A program made the position numbers and the translations under genes. Below the pieces are notes generated by a model that saw only the letters and a list, made by a program, of their open reading frames with translations, was not told the origin of the DNA and did not search any database. DNA of 11,764 bases. Origin: Myxococcales bacterium (GTDB taxonomy: Bacteria; Myxococcota; Bradymonadia; REDH01). The stretch is taken from assembly GCA_018970625.1 (NCBI GenBank), contig JAGWVZ010000061.1:1-11764 (forward strand). The letters are read 5' to 3'. Positions 1 through 8,466 of this stretch are shown one piece after another; position 1 is the first letter of the stretch; every line of letters begins with the position of its first letter.

Positions 1-87
1 CACGAGATACCGGTCAAACGGCAACATCTCCGACAGCCATGCTGGCAGTTCAGGGGCAGGCAAACGAACCGATGCAGGGGTACTCAT
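1..87 (-). CDS. Probable alpha/beta-hydrolase, N-terminal 29 codons only
   Basis: An ATG at 87 opens a leftward frame that stays open to the window edge, giving 29 residues with no stop. The peptide begins MSTPASVRLPAPELP and continues with AWLSEMLPFDRYLV. The pattern of a proline-rich lead, a 'WL..(M/L)LPF.R..V' stretch and then the first strand resembles the N-termini of many soluble alpha/beta-fold hydrolases (epoxide hydrolase and haloalkane dehalogenase style). That is a recalled family resemblance, and the catalytic residues lie outside the window. The start lies only 6 bases past the TAA of the upstream lipoprotein gene. A weak AGG-type ribosome site overlaps the end of that gene. Tight spacing on the same strand implies co-transcription and probably translational coupling. 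No signal peptide is visible, so the product is probably cytoplasmic. That it is a gene is fairly likely; its family is tentative. Confidence 0.55.
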   Translation of the reverse strand, partial: MSTPASVRLPAPELPAWLSEMLPFDRYLV

Positions 88-93
88 GAACCA

Positions 94-2139
94 TTACCTG
101 TCAGCCACCGGCGTTCCATCGAGCGCCGAGAGCCAGAAATCAGCTCCCATGCGCATGACCGAGGCATTGTTATAAATCGTGAAGTGGCCCTGGTCGCCAT
201 CCAGATACGAAGCCAGCGTCAACGGAGTGCCGTCCAGCGACTCGCGATTGCCCGAGATGGGTAGCACCTCGGACTCGCGCGCCCACACACGGAATGGATC
301 GACATCCCAGCCGGTGGGGCGAATGGGAGCAGCGTCGGCGGCGATGGTGATGGCGTCAATCTGCGTGAAATGCGTGGTGTCATCCTCGTAGCCGTTTGAC
401 ATCAACACGTGATTGCCCCGCTCAAAACCGTCCCAGCCACGCCAGTAGCGCACATAGTTGGCCGGATCGACGGGGTCGGCACCCAGCTGCGCGAGCTGCA
501 CGATCGGGTGAAAACGGTCCAGAACACCGCTGATCTGCAGCAACCCACCCAGGGTGGACGCAATATCCAGCGGATCTTTGCGTTCGATGATGACAATGCC
601 GAGCACCGCGCCCACGCCATTCAGGAAGAAGCCGTCAAACGAGTCATCGACGGCAGCGACCATGGCACCAATAATGGCCCCCTGCGAGTGCCCGCCATAG
701 ACCATACGGTCGGTGTCCAGCGCAGGAATTCCAGGCAGCTGATCCTGATGGTCGCGCAGCAGCCGAACAAAATAGCTCGTATCGACTACCTGCTGCCGGA
801 ATGCGGTGCGTCCCGATTCAGGATTCAGGAAGTTGAACGAGTGTAACACCTCGTCGGCGCCCGGGCCGCTGCGACCGGCGTGAAACTGCGGCTGAAAATT
901 CACGATCGCAAAGCCTCGCTCAAGCGCTGCGTTGAATGGATCTTCGCCAAGGTGACCAAACTGTACATCGCGATCGGACGCGTTACCAACCGCGGTGCCG
1001 TCCTCCCACAACAACACCGGCAAGGGACCCTCTGCGTCGGCGGGCACCGCCACCGAGAACGGCACCTCTTCGTAGCGCTGAATCTCGGGCAGGCCATCGT
1101 CGCCCAGCACCACACCGCCGCCGTCACCAATACCGGCGTACGGCGTCAGACCGCGCTGGAAAATCGGCGTCGTGTACCGACCTCCATAGACCGTGAAGCG
1201 CGAGTTCGACAGCTCTTCTTCCAGCACCCACTGCACCACTTCCGGGTCGTTGGCCTCGTTCAGCGCAACATCACGCATGAGACGCGTCTCGAGCACTGGG
1301 TCCTGCGTCGTGAACACGGCTGCGACCGCGATCATCGATGGGTCAATGCCGCTCGCGTCCAGACAATCCCGTAATGGAGCATAGGCCGCGTTCAGCGCAG
1401 CGTCCGGGTGCGTGCCGGCCAGCGCATCGCGGAACCCGGGAGCCACACCCACGGTCGTCCCCTGCGTTTCACCCAGGCTGCGCAGCACGACAAACGCATA
1501 GGGCGTCGCCGGCTCCAGCACCCAGCCATTGACCGTCGCAGCCCGCAGCGTGTTTGCCGCCGTGTACGTCTCGGCCTCCGTAACAAACGTCACCTCCAGT
1601 GGGTAACGCGCTGTGCATTGACCGTCACCAAGGCGCACGAGCTGCACACTGCTTGTCTCTGACAGCGTGCCAGCAGGGGGCGGCAGCATGTCAGGCGTCA
1701 GTGGACCCGATAACGATGTGTAAAGCACCGGCAATGTCGAAAACCCGCGCGTGTAGGTCTCAATGACCTCCGCGTAGGCTTCCACGAGCAAAATATCCGA
1801 CGGATTGGGGAAATCAGAGAGCTCGGGTGCCCCATCTGCCGTGACGCGTGAATCCAGAGGCCAAGGCAGACGATAGAAATCAGACGCCGCAGGCTCAAAC
1901 CGCGGTGTCACCGTGGTCAACCCCACAAAACGTGCGTCCACAGCCGGGTCATACTCAACGGTACCGCTGCTGCCACCGGTATCACCGCCCTGTCCTCCCG
2001 CGTCGCCTACACCGCCTGCATCCGCCGAACCTTCACCGAAAATGGCGTCCAACTCGTCTTCGCTACAAGCGCCCAGGCCAAGTGCGAGCACCACAGGGAC
2101 AAGAACACGGGAGCGCGAGGCCAGATTCAGACGCGACAT
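94..2139 (-). CDS. Lipoprotein with C-terminal alpha/beta-hydrolase domain (681 aa)
   Basis: The product starts at an ATG (2139) and has a basic n-region, a hydrophobic stretch and a lipobox LGAC with Cys25. The +2 residue is Ser, so by the usual sorting rule it should reach the outer membrane. Residues about 26-60 are an Asp/Gly/Ala linker. Residues about 61-340 are a family-specific N-terminal region containing FYRLPWPLDSR and FPNP, a pattern seen in large delta-lineage secreted hydrolases. The C-terminal half looks like an alpha/beta hydrolase. It has a nucleophile elbow GGHSQG with Ser485, a candidate acid in GYEDDTTHF (Asp586 or Asp587) and a candidate His652 in DQGHF. The substrate cannot be read from sequence; an esterase or lipase-like activity is the likeliest. 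It sits 62 bases downstream of the RND transporter gene and 6 bases upstream of another probable hydrolase, all on one strand. No good Shine-Dalgarno is visible; a hairpin occupies that place (2148-2172). Confidence 0.88.
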   Translation of the reverse strand: MSRLNLASRSRVLVPVVLALGLGACSEDELDAIFGEGSADAGGVGDAGGQGGDTGGSSGTVEYDPAVDARFVGLTTVTPRFEPAASDFYRLPWPLDSRVTADGAPELSDFPNPSDILLVEAYAEVIETYTRGFSTLPVLYTSLSGPLTPDMLPPPAGTLSETSSVQLVRLGDGQCTARYPLEVTFVTEAETYTAANTLRAATVNGWVLEPATPYAFVVLRSLGETQGTTVGVAPGFRDALAGTHPDAALNAAYAPLRDCLDASGIDPSMIAVAAVFTTQDPVLETRLMRDVALNEANDPEVVQWVLEEELSNSRFTVYGGRYTTPIFQRGLTPYAGIGDGGGVVLGDDGLPEIQRYEEVPFSVAVPADAEGPLPVLLWEDGTAVGNASDRDVQFGHLGEDPFNAALERGFAIVNFQPQFHAGRSGPGADEVLHSFNFLNPESGRTAFRQQVVDTSYFVRLLRDHQDQLPGIPALDTDRMVYGGHSQGAIIGAMVAAVDDSFDGFFLNGVGAVLGIVIIERKDPLDIASTLGGLLQISGVLDRFHPIVQLAQLGADPVDPANYVRYWRGWDGFERGNHVLMSNGYEDDTTHFTQIDAITIAADAAPIRPTGWDVDPFRVWARESEVLPISGNRESLDGTPLTLASYLDGDQGHFTIYNNASVMRMGADFWLSALDGTPVADR

Positions 2140-2147
2140 AAAACCAT

Positions 2148-2172
2148 CGGGGTAAATCCACGCAATACCCCG
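2148..2172 (-). repeat. Perfect 7-bp hairpin just upstream of the lipoprotein hydrolase start
   Basis: CGGGGTA (2148-2154) and TACCCCG (2166-2172) are perfect reverse complements separated by 11 bases. In the leftward transcript the hairpin ends 8 bases before the ATG at 2139, exactly where a ribosome-binding site should lie. The loop carries the only purine-rich stretch (GTGGAT). There is no U-tract directly after it apart from the TTTT just before the ATG, so a strong intrinsic terminator is unlikely. Possible roles are translational control, an operator half-site pair, or a processing site between two co-transcribed genes. The symmetry is seen directly; any function is inference. Confidence 0.45.
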
Positions 2173-2201
2173 TCTCTAATGCCTTTGCCAGTGGGCGTCC
2201 A

Positions 2202-4559
2202 CTACCCGTGCGGCTGCTCGGCACCTTCCTCAACCGGCGCCTTCACACCCGCCTTCTGCTCGGGCCAGAACACTTTCAGCAGGGCGGGCAGCATAATCAG
2301 GTCCCCGACCAGACACACCGTAATCGTAATGCCCAGCAGCTCGGCAAACCACTTGATGGGCACAAACGAGCTGGTCAGCATCACCGAGAGCCCGGCCATC
2401 AACATCACGCTCGTCACGATGACCGCCCTGCCAGAGCCTCGTGCGGAGCGAGTCAGGCTGTCGTCCAGCGAGTAACCTTTCGCGTATTCCTCCTTGAAAC
2501 GGGCGAGCACGTGAATGGTGTCGTCGACCGCCAGACCAATCGCTACCGAGAACGTGATCACCGTCGAGGTGTTCAGGTTGATGTCCCGGAAGCCCATCCA
2601 GGCCATCGTCACAAGCAGCGGCAGTACGTTGGGCGGAATGCTGATGAGTCCCATGCGGACGCTGCGAAACAGAAGCGCCATGAACAGAAAAATCAGCACG
2701 AACGCCGAACCCAGCGAGCCCCACAGATCGGCCACAAGTGCGGTCAATCCCCGCGCGCCTGAATAGGCGTCGCCCGTCAGGTCCACCCGCAGGTTTTCGG
2801 TCTCGCCCAGCAGCGTATCGACCTGCGCCAGCACCTCCTCACTGAACTCAAGACCGCGCTGTGAACCAAAATCACCGATCTTCGCACCCACCCGAAGGTG
2901 GCGCCTGTCAAACGTGACCCACGCATCCAGCGCGCTACCGGCCGCGTCTTCCATCAGCGACGCCAGCTGCGCCACCTGCGCCTCCGACGTGAACCGCTGA
3001 CCGCGCCGCGTAGGGTCTCCCGAGTAGGCCACCCACAGGTCATAGAGCATGTCCGGGTAGGAACGCACGCTCAGCACGCCAGGCTGCTGCCGCATCCACT
3101 CCTCGAGCTGCCACACCGCGTTCAGCACCTCGGGGTCATCAAATCGACCCTGAATCTCGCTCGAAAGACTAATTTCATACGGAAGTACACCATCCAGCTC
3201 GGCCTGTAGCTGAACGACCTCGCGATTTACCTCTGTCCCGGGCGGAAAGGTCTCTAACAGCCGGGTATCGATCTTCATGTCCATCGCGCCCCAGCCCGCC
3301 AGCGCACTGAGCACGATCGAGCCCACCAGAACAGACTTCGGACGCGCAATCACAAACTTCACCGACCGCTCCGAGATCTCCTCCAGAAGTCCCTCTTTGC
3401 GTGTCTCACCCGAATGTTTCGGCGGACGAATCAGCGTGAGGATCGGCGGAACAAGCACCACCGTCACCACGTACGCGATCATCACCCCGATCGCAGCCGT
3501 AATGCCAAAATTGCGCAGAATCTCGGTACGCGAGGTCACCAGTGAGCCAAACCCAATCGCCGTCGTGAAGGACGTCAGAAAACACGCGACCGTCATCGCC
3601 ACCATCGTACGACGTGCCGCAATCAGCCGATCCGGCGTATGCGCGTATTCTTCGCTGTAGCGGGCCAGCAGGTGAATAGCGTCGCTGGTGCCAATGATGA
3701 TCAGCATCGTCGGCAACATCTGGTTCAGAATATTGAACGGCTCGCGCACAAACGCCATGCCGCCCACCACATACAAAACGCTTACCGCCACGGCTGCGAG
3801 CGGCAAAAACATACCTGCGAACCACCGAAACGTCAGAAATAGTACGAATCCACTGAGCAGAATCGAGATCGGCACCAGCCGCATCTGATCGCCCAGCATC
3901 GTCGTCACCACCCACACCCGCATGTCTGGAATGCCCGCCAGATGCGCCGAAACTCCCGGCGGCATGGGGACCGCATTCAGGTGCGCCTGAAGCCCCGCTA
4001 CCACCGGACGCAGCGCTGCGATGTTCTCGTACCCGTCATTCAGAAACACCGCCATGACAGCCAGACGACCGCTCTCGCTCACCAGCGTTCCGCGCGCAAA
4101 GCTGGCCATTTGCAGGGCGGCGGCCAGCTCGTCCACCTCACTCTGTTCCACCGTATCGCCCTGAATCGGCGAATCGACCACCAATGCATCCGGACCGCCA
4201 CGCGGAATCGGCGTCGTCGCAATGCTCTCCATGCGGCGCACCCAGGGGTCCTGCGACGCGCGCTCGCCCAGGTCCAGCATGTACTGCAGCACGGGTGGAG
4301 TCAGCACCGCGTCGGCTTCCACCACATACAGCACCACGTTCTCGGTCTTGCCGAAGTGCTCGGCAAAAGCCGCGTCAATGGCCTGCTGATCCTCAAACGA
4401 CGTAAATAATGCCTGCGGACTGAAGTCGGCGCGCAATCCCATGACGGCGATCAGCACAACCGACAGCACAGAGAGCAGCGCCAGAGAGCCAATGGCGACG
4501 AATCGGTGACCCATGACCCACGCCGCGGCGTGGTCAATCAGGCGGGCAACTGGAGTCAT
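2202..4559 (-). CDS. RND/MMPL-family transporter permease (785 aa)
   Basis: This is a large inner-membrane protein with the two-fold RND layout. There is a first membrane helix after residue 15, a periplasmic region (about 45-210), and a block of membrane helices to about residue 375. A further helix after a short cytoplasmic linker, a second periplasmic region and a second helix block follow. The half-repeats carry matching motifs with the conserved membrane Asp of MMPL and sterol-sensing-domain permeases: IGTSDAIHLLARYSEEY (Asp293) and GLAVDDTIHVLARFKEEY (Asp679, Asp680). These acids relay protons in characterised relatives. The family includes lipid exporters (MmpL proteins, the hopanoid transporter HpnN) but also proteins of unknown cargo. 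I chose the ATG at 4559 because MTPVARLID fits the usual short N-terminus and AGG lies 8 bases upstream. A GTG at 4613 and an ATG at 4595 are in frame and would add 18 or 12 residues. No membrane-fusion or TolC-like partner is encoded here, which fits the MMPL type better than tripartite drug efflux. Confidence 0.9.
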   Translation of the reverse strand: MTPVARLIDHAAAWVMGHRFVAIGSLALLSVLSVVLIAVMGLRADFSPQALFTSFEDQQAIDAAFAEHFGKTENVVLYVVEADAVLTPPVLQYMLDLGERASQDPWVRRMESIATTPIPRGGPDALVVDSPIQGDTVEQSEVDELAAALQMASFARGTLVSESGRLAVMAVFLNDGYENIAALRPVVAGLQAHLNAVPMPPGVSAHLAGIPDMRVWVVTTMLGDQMRLVPISILLSGFVLFLTFRWFAGMFLPLAAVAVSVLYVVGGMAFVREPFNILNQMLPTMLIIIGTSDAIHLLARYSEEYAHTPDRLIAARRTMVAMTVACFLTSFTTAIGFGSLVTSRTEILRNFGITAAIGVMIAYVVTVVLVPPILTLIRPPKHSGETRKEGLLEEISERSVKFVIARPKSVLVGSIVLSALAGWGAMDMKIDTRLLETFPPGTEVNREVVQLQAELDGVLPYEISLSSEIQGRFDDPEVLNAVWQLEEWMRQQPGVLSVRSYPDMLYDLWVAYSGDPTRRGQRFTSEAQVAQLASLMEDAAGSALDAWVTFDRRHLRVGAKIGDFGSQRGLEFSEEVLAQVDTLLGETENLRVDLTGDAYSGARGLTALVADLWGSLGSAFVLIFLFMALLFRSVRMGLISIPPNVLPLLVTMAWMGFRDINLNTSTVITFSVAIGLAVDDTIHVLARFKEEYAKGYSLDDSLTRSARGSGRAVIVTSVMLMAGLSVMLTSSFVPIKWFAELLGITITVCLVGDLIMLPALLKVFWPEQKAGVKAPVEEGAEQPHG

Positions 4560-4669
4560 GGGATACACCTGTACGACAGGCTTCAAGGAGTGCATCGCAG
4601 AGATGCCTGACACCGTGATCAGGTGCGTTGCCCGCGATGTTCAGACGTTTGCAGCTCACCCGAAGTGGC

Positions 4670-5893
4670 CTAGTCGTGCTGCTGGAATGCGACTTCCGGC
4701 CACGGAGAAATGCTGTTGTCCAGCAGACCCACGACGGGCGCCGAGCTGTCGTTGAGAACGTGCATGCGAGCGAACGCCAGAGCCCACGCATTCACGATGG
4801 TGAACCCGAGCGCCGGGTCGAGCGTATCGCAATAGCCGAGCGCGAAGGTCTGGTGACAACCGCCAGCCAGTTCGATCCACAGCACAGAGACGCCCTCTGT
4901 TTCAGCAAACTGCCGGTCGGCGCCGACCTGATCATCGGTGCCACTCATCGCCAGAACCGGTATGGTAACCGAGGCGTGACCATCGGCACCGAAGAGCTCA
5001 CGGTTGATGGCTCCCGCCAGCGGCATGGCCGCCACAATGCGCTCGTCACGAGCGCCGGCCTCGAAAGCCGCCAGCAGCGCGTCCGAGCAGCCCTCGTTAT
5101 TGCTGCACATCTCGCGCACACCGTCCATGTCGTAGGTCGCGCCAATGCTACCCCACACAGAGTGCACACCGAAGCTGTGGCCCGACATGACGACGCGAGA
5201 GGTGTCGACCAGACCGGCCAGCGGGTCCTCGGCCGGCAGATTCTCGAGCACATTCAGGCTCTCCGACACATCACTGTGCCGATGCCAGTACAGGTCTCGC
5301 GGCCGGGGCTCCAGGTTCTGCGTCAGCAGATTGTTGGTGTGATCGGGAGCGACCGCGACCCAGCCATGGCTGGCGAAATGGCGCATCAGGAACGCGCTGG
5401 TGCCTGCAAAGCCCTGATGACCATGGGAATACACATGAACCGGATAGCGACCATCGATCACCGGCGGAGCCAGCGCGGCGTTCTCCCACGCCAGCTCGTC
5501 CAGGAATGCCCCCGCCAGGTAGTCCGACTGCAAACCAGACGTGTCCGTCGACGGATACCACACATGGATCCGGATCGTGCGCGGCTCATCCCCTTCATAG
5601 GCCACATAGGTGTGTTCCAACACACGGTGCCCAATGGTGTGTGGTCCAGCCTCCGCCACATCCCACGTCATCCACTCCGGGACCTCAACGACGTCCGCAC
5701 CGGCATCGCCCTGCGACGAGCCGTCGGTAGCATCCTCCATGACGTCCGTCGCCGCATCCGCCGACGTATCAGCGCCAGCATCCGGGGCTAAAACGGTCTC
5801 TTCCTCTCCGCCGCACCCCACCGCCGCCATGGCCATCAGAGCCGCGATACAACCACACAACACCGATGATGCCCGATTGTGACGGTTGCTCAA
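4670..5893 (-). CDS. Lipoprotein alpha/beta hydrolase, PAF-acetylhydrolase-like (407 aa, TTG start)
   Basis: From a TTG at 5893 the product begins with SNRHNR, followed by a hydrophobic segment and a lipobox AVGC with Cys27, a normal lipoprotein signal length. The in-frame ATG at 5983 would place the same Cys at residue 57, too far from the start, and nothing nearer is ATG except one inside the hydrophobic core. Residues about 31-60 are an Asp/Ala-rich linker. The catalytic domain has YSHGHQG (oxyanion loop), GHSFG with nucleophile Ser240, GTDDQVG with acid Asp320 or Asp321, and GGCHQTF with His347. This set and the APDHTNN strand resemble the platelet-activating-factor acetylhydrolase/dienelactone-hydrolase branch. 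The role would be hydrolysis of an ester or lipid in the periplasm or at the outer membrane; the substrate is unknown. It is first in the leftward run, 110 bases upstream of the transporter start, with no terminator visible between them. No clear ribosome site precedes the TTG, so the start remains the least certain part. Confidence 0.82.
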   Translation of the reverse strand: MSNRHNRASSVLCGCIAALMAMAAVGCGGEEETVLAPDAGADTSADAATDVMEDATDGSSQGDAGADVVEVPEWMTWDVAEAGPHTIGHRVLEHTYVAYEGDEPRTIRIHVWYPSTDTSGLQSDYLAGAFLDELAWENAALAPPVIDGRYPVHVYSHGHQGFAGTSAFLMRHFASHGWVAVAPDHTNNLLTQNLEPRPRDLYWHRHSDVSESLNVLENLPAEDPLAGLVDTSRVVMSGHSFGVHSVWGSIGATYDMDGVREMCSNNEGCSDALLAAFEAGARDERIVAAMPLAGAINRELFGADGHASVTIPVLAMSGTDDQVGADRQFAETEGVSVLWIELAGGCHQTFALGYCDTLDPALGFTIVNAWALAFARMHVLNDSSAPVVGLLDNSISPWPEVAFQQHD

Positions 5894-6192
5894 ACTTGGC
5901 GCCGGGCGCTGCAGCGACGACGACACAGCAGAAAAAAGGAAGGACGCTGCAAGCGCCCTGCGACGACGGAGCTGAATCAACATAGCGGCACCGGTGTAAG
6001 AACGGATGGTGGAATCTACTCCTGCTCGCAAACCCACGCAACGAGTGTCTGCACCCGCCACGGAATTGGCGCCTGACTGGCGACGCCTTCGCCCGTCGCG
6101 GGCCCCCCGTCACTCGCTGTACGCTTGCGCTCGTCTCACCGTTGCACCATGAACGCCGGTTTCGGTGTTCTCCCCTCATGACGAGCAACCCC
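5894..6192. other. Divergent intergenic region
   Basis: These 299 bases separate the leftward hydrolase/transporter run from the rightward peptidase/mevalonate run and must hold the promoters of both unless starts are further upstream than chosen. I see no RNA gene and no terminator. It contains one weak leftward sigma-70-like promoter candidate (6013-6041) and one inverted repeat: GCGACG (6080-6085) paired with CGTCGC (6094-6099) over an 8-base loop. The repeat lies between the two transcription units and could be an operator, but at this GC content a 6-bp stem is weak evidence. Confidence 0.5.
6013..6041 (-). promoter_or_regulatory. Weak sigma-70-like promoter candidate for the leftward run
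   Basis: On the minus strand TTGCGT (6041-6036) is followed after exactly 17 bases by TAGATT (6018-6013). The -35 box matches TTGACA at three positions and the -10 box matches TATAAT at four, with ideal spacing. It would start transcription near 6005, about 110 bases ahead of the TTG start at 5893. Such partial matches occur by chance, and no upstream AT-rich element supports it. Confidence 0.22.
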
Positions 6193-8406
6193 ATGTCCCG
6201 ATTGTCGCTGCGATCTTCTGGTCTGGTCCTTACCTCTCTGGCCATGCTCGCCGTGGCCGCTTCATGCAGTGCTCCGCAGTCCACCGAACCCGCTGGCGAA
6301 GCGCCGGGCGAGTCGTTGTCGGGTGCCCGGGACGCCGGGAGCAACGGTCCACCCGAGGCGCGGCGAGAAGATATCGTGGATACGCTGTTCGGCGTATCGG
6401 TAGCGGACCCCTATCGGTGGCTCGAGGACGCCGCATCGCCCGAAGTACAGGCGTGGATGGACGCTGAAGATGCGTGGGCGCGACAGTGGCTAACCCGTGA
6501 GGGCGGCGACATGCGGGAGACCCTGCTGCGCCGTTTTCGCGACCTGTACTACGTCGATTCGGTGTCTCCACCCTATCGCCGCGGCGAACGTTATTTCTAT
6601 TCACGTTCACACGCAGACCGCGAAAAAGACGTTTATTACTATCGGCAGGGCGAAGACGGCGCAGAGATCGTGCTGCTCGATCCCAACACCATGAGCACCG
6701 AAGAACGCAATATTACGGTCGACAATATCTTCCCCGACGAGGAAGGGATTCGTTTTGCGTACTCCATGAGCGAAAATGCCGCTGATGAGGCATCGCTGGT
6801 GGTCGTCGATATTGCTTCCGGCGAAACACTGGAGGTGCTGGAAGGCGCCAAGTACGCCTCGCCGCAGTGGACGCCGGATGGCACGGCCTTTTATTACACG
6901 TATCTGCCGCCCGCGGGGGATACTCCGGTCGACCAGAGACCCGGTCTCGCCGAAATCCGCTATCACGTGGTGGGCACCCCTCAGTCCGAAGACGTGCTGA
7001 TTCAGGAAGCTACCGGCGACCCCACCATTTTCGTCAGCCCTTACCTGTCGCGCGATGGCCGCTGGCTGCTCACGTATCGCCAGCTGGGGTGGTCTGCCAC
7101 CGAGGTGACGATCCGTGACCTGCAATCCAGCAACCCGCAGCCGGTTACCCTCGTCGAAGGTCGCGATGCCCTCTTCTCGGTCACCCCACACGAGGACTGG
7201 CTCTATATCCACACCAACGATGGCGCTCCGCGCTACCGTCTGTGGCGCGTACCCGCCTCGGCCAACGCGACCGAGCTTCAGATGGAAAACTGGCAGCCGG
7301 TCGTCGCTGAAGATGAAGAGGCGGTTCTGGAAGGCGTACAAATCCTGAACGACCACCTCGTTCTGACTTATTTACGCAACGCAGCCTCCGAGATTCGAAT
7401 TGCCGCGCTGGATGGCACGCCCGTGCGCACCGTGGAGTTACCGGCGATTGGTTACAGCGGGGGCTTTGTTGGGCACCCCGACGACGATACCGCCTATTTT
7501 TCATTTCAGAATTTTGTTACGCCAACCGAAATCTATCGTACCCAGGTTTCGAGCGGTGAAACCTCGCTCTGGACGCGTGTGGAATTACCGATTGACGCCA
7601 CACCCTACGAAGTCGAACAGGTCTGGTATCCATCGGTCGATGGCACCGAAATCTCGATGTTTATTGTTCGGCGTAGCGACGCACCGCGCGATGGCTCATC
7701 TCCCACCCTGCTCTACGGATACGGGGGATTCAACGTCTCGTTACTGCCCTGGTTCCGTGCCAGCATTTATCCATGGCTCGAGGCGGGTGGCACCTACGCA
7801 GTCGCCAACCTGCGCGGCGGTGGCGAATATGGCGAGGCGTGGCATCAGGCTGGCATGCTCGCCAACAAGCAGAACGTGTTCGACGACTTCATCGCCGCTG
7901 CCGAATACCTGATTGGTAATGGCTACACGGCGAGCGACCGTCTGGCGATCTCGGGTGGCTCCAACGGGGGTCTGCTGGTGGGTGCGGCCATGACCCAACG
8001 GCCAGAGCTGTTCCGCGCCGTGATCTGCGCCGTGCCACTCCTCGATATGGTCCGCTATCACCTGTTTGGCTCAGGTCAGACCTGGACCCGGGAATATGGC
8101 TCGGCTGAAAACGAGAGTGACTTCGGCGTACTGCACAACTACTCGCCATACCACAGAGTACAGCCTCAAACAGCGTATCCCGCCCTGCTCATGATGTCGG
8201 CCGACAGCGATGACCGCGTCGACCCCATGCATGCACGCAAATTCGTGGCGCTCGTGCGCGAACACAACACCTCCGACTTTCCCGTGCTGTTGCGCATCGA
8301 GCGCAACGCCGGCCACGGAGGAGCTGACATGACCAGTCAGGCCGTAGAGTACTCGGCCGACCAGTTCACGTTCCTCATGCGTGAGCTGGGTCTGCAATAC
8401 CCCTGA
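6193..8406 (+). CDS. Prolyl oligopeptidase, S9A family, predicted lipoprotein (737 aa)
   Basis: This is a serine peptidase that cleaves short peptides after proline. The N-terminal propeller region opens with the family pattern [19 protein letters not shown] (about residues 72-96) and runs to about residue 480. The C-terminal hydrolase domain has [11 protein letters not shown], the nucleophile elbow GGSNGG with Ser590, the acid in SDDRVDP (Asp674), and NAGHGG with His708, so the catalytic triad looks intact. I chose the ATG at 6193 because it gives MSRLSLRSS, then a hydrophobic core and a lipobox ending AASC at Cys25. An ATG at 6178 and a TTG at 6142 would only lengthen the n-region, and no start has a clear ribosome site. 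The length fits the family plus a signal peptide and a linker (about residues 26-58). The predicted site is the cell envelope, unlike the cytosolic location of most characterised members. It lies 60 bases upstream of mevalonate kinase on the same strand. A functional link with that pathway is not evident, so shared transcription may be incidental. Confidence 0.93.
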   Translation: MSRLSLRSSGLVLTSLAMLAVAASCSAPQSTEPAGEAPGESLSGARDAGSNGPPEARREDIVDTLFGVSVADPYRWLEDAASPEVQAWMDAEDAWARQWLTREGGDMRETLLRRFRDLYYVDSVSPPYRRGERYFYSRSHADREKDVYYYRQGEDGAEIVLLDPNTMSTEERNITVDNIFPDEEGIRFAYSMSENAADEASLVVVDIASGETLEVLEGAKYASPQWTPDGTAFYYTYLPPAGDTPVDQRPGLAEIRYHVVGTPQSEDVLIQEATGDPTIFVSPYLSRDGRWLLTYRQLGWSATEVTIRDLQSSNPQPVTLVEGRDALFSVTPHEDWLYIHTNDGAPRYRLWRVPASANATELQMENWQPVVAEDEEAVLEGVQILNDHLVLTYLRNAASEIRIAALDGTPVRTVELPAIGYSGGFVGHPDDDTAYFSFQNFVTPTEIYRTQVSSGETSLWTRVELPIDATPYEVEQVWYPSVDGTEISMFIVRRSDAPRDGSSPTLLYGYGGFNVSLLPWFRASIYPWLEAGGTYAVANLRGGGEYGEAWHQAGMLANKQNVFDDFIAAAEYLIGNGYTASDRLAISGGSNGGLLVGAAMTQRPELFRAVICAVPLLDMVRYHLFGSGQTWTREYGSAENESDFGVLHNYSPYHRVQPQTAYPALLMMSADSDDRVDPMHARKFVALVREHNTSDFPVLLRIERNAGHGGADMTSQAVEYSADQFTFLMRELGLQYP

Positions 8407-8457
8407 AACATTGCGCGAACGGCCGGGTTGTGTGTATCTGAAACCCTTGCTTTCGCT

Positions 8458-8461
8458 GGAG
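8458..8461 (+). promoter_or_regulatory. Ribosome-binding site of mevalonate kinase
   Basis: GGAG lies 5 bases before the ATG at 8467 and decides that start. The frame is open further upstream, to 8428, but no better site is present there, and the GHMP fold begins immediately after this ATG. Confidence 0.7.
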
Positions 8462-8466
8462 TGAGC

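Noticed and set aside
880..1374. A 164-codon open frame on the plus strand
   Set aside because: It is antisense to the lipoprotein hydrolase gene, is dominated by Arg/His/Gln and has no ribosome site or motif.
4606..4623. Inverted repeat CCTGA/TCAGG over the in-frame GTG upstream of the transporter gene
   Set aside because: A 5-bp stem is too short to mean much in this composition, and the GTG is not the preferred start.
4628..5791. A 387-codon open frame on the plus strand
   Set aside because: It lies wholly antisense to the lipoprotein hydrolase, which has a lipobox and full catalytic motifs. The antisense product is rich in Arg, His and Gln with no recognisable motif, as expected of a high-GC shadow frame.
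6607..7356. A 249-codon open frame on the minus strand
   Set aside because: It is antisense to the propeller region of the prolyl oligopeptidase, has no family motif, and overlaps well-supported coding sequence.
8407..8466. Separate promoter for the mevalonate genes in the gap after the peptidase gene
   Set aside because: TTGCGC followed by TATCTG at 18 bases is too poor a match to report as a feature.
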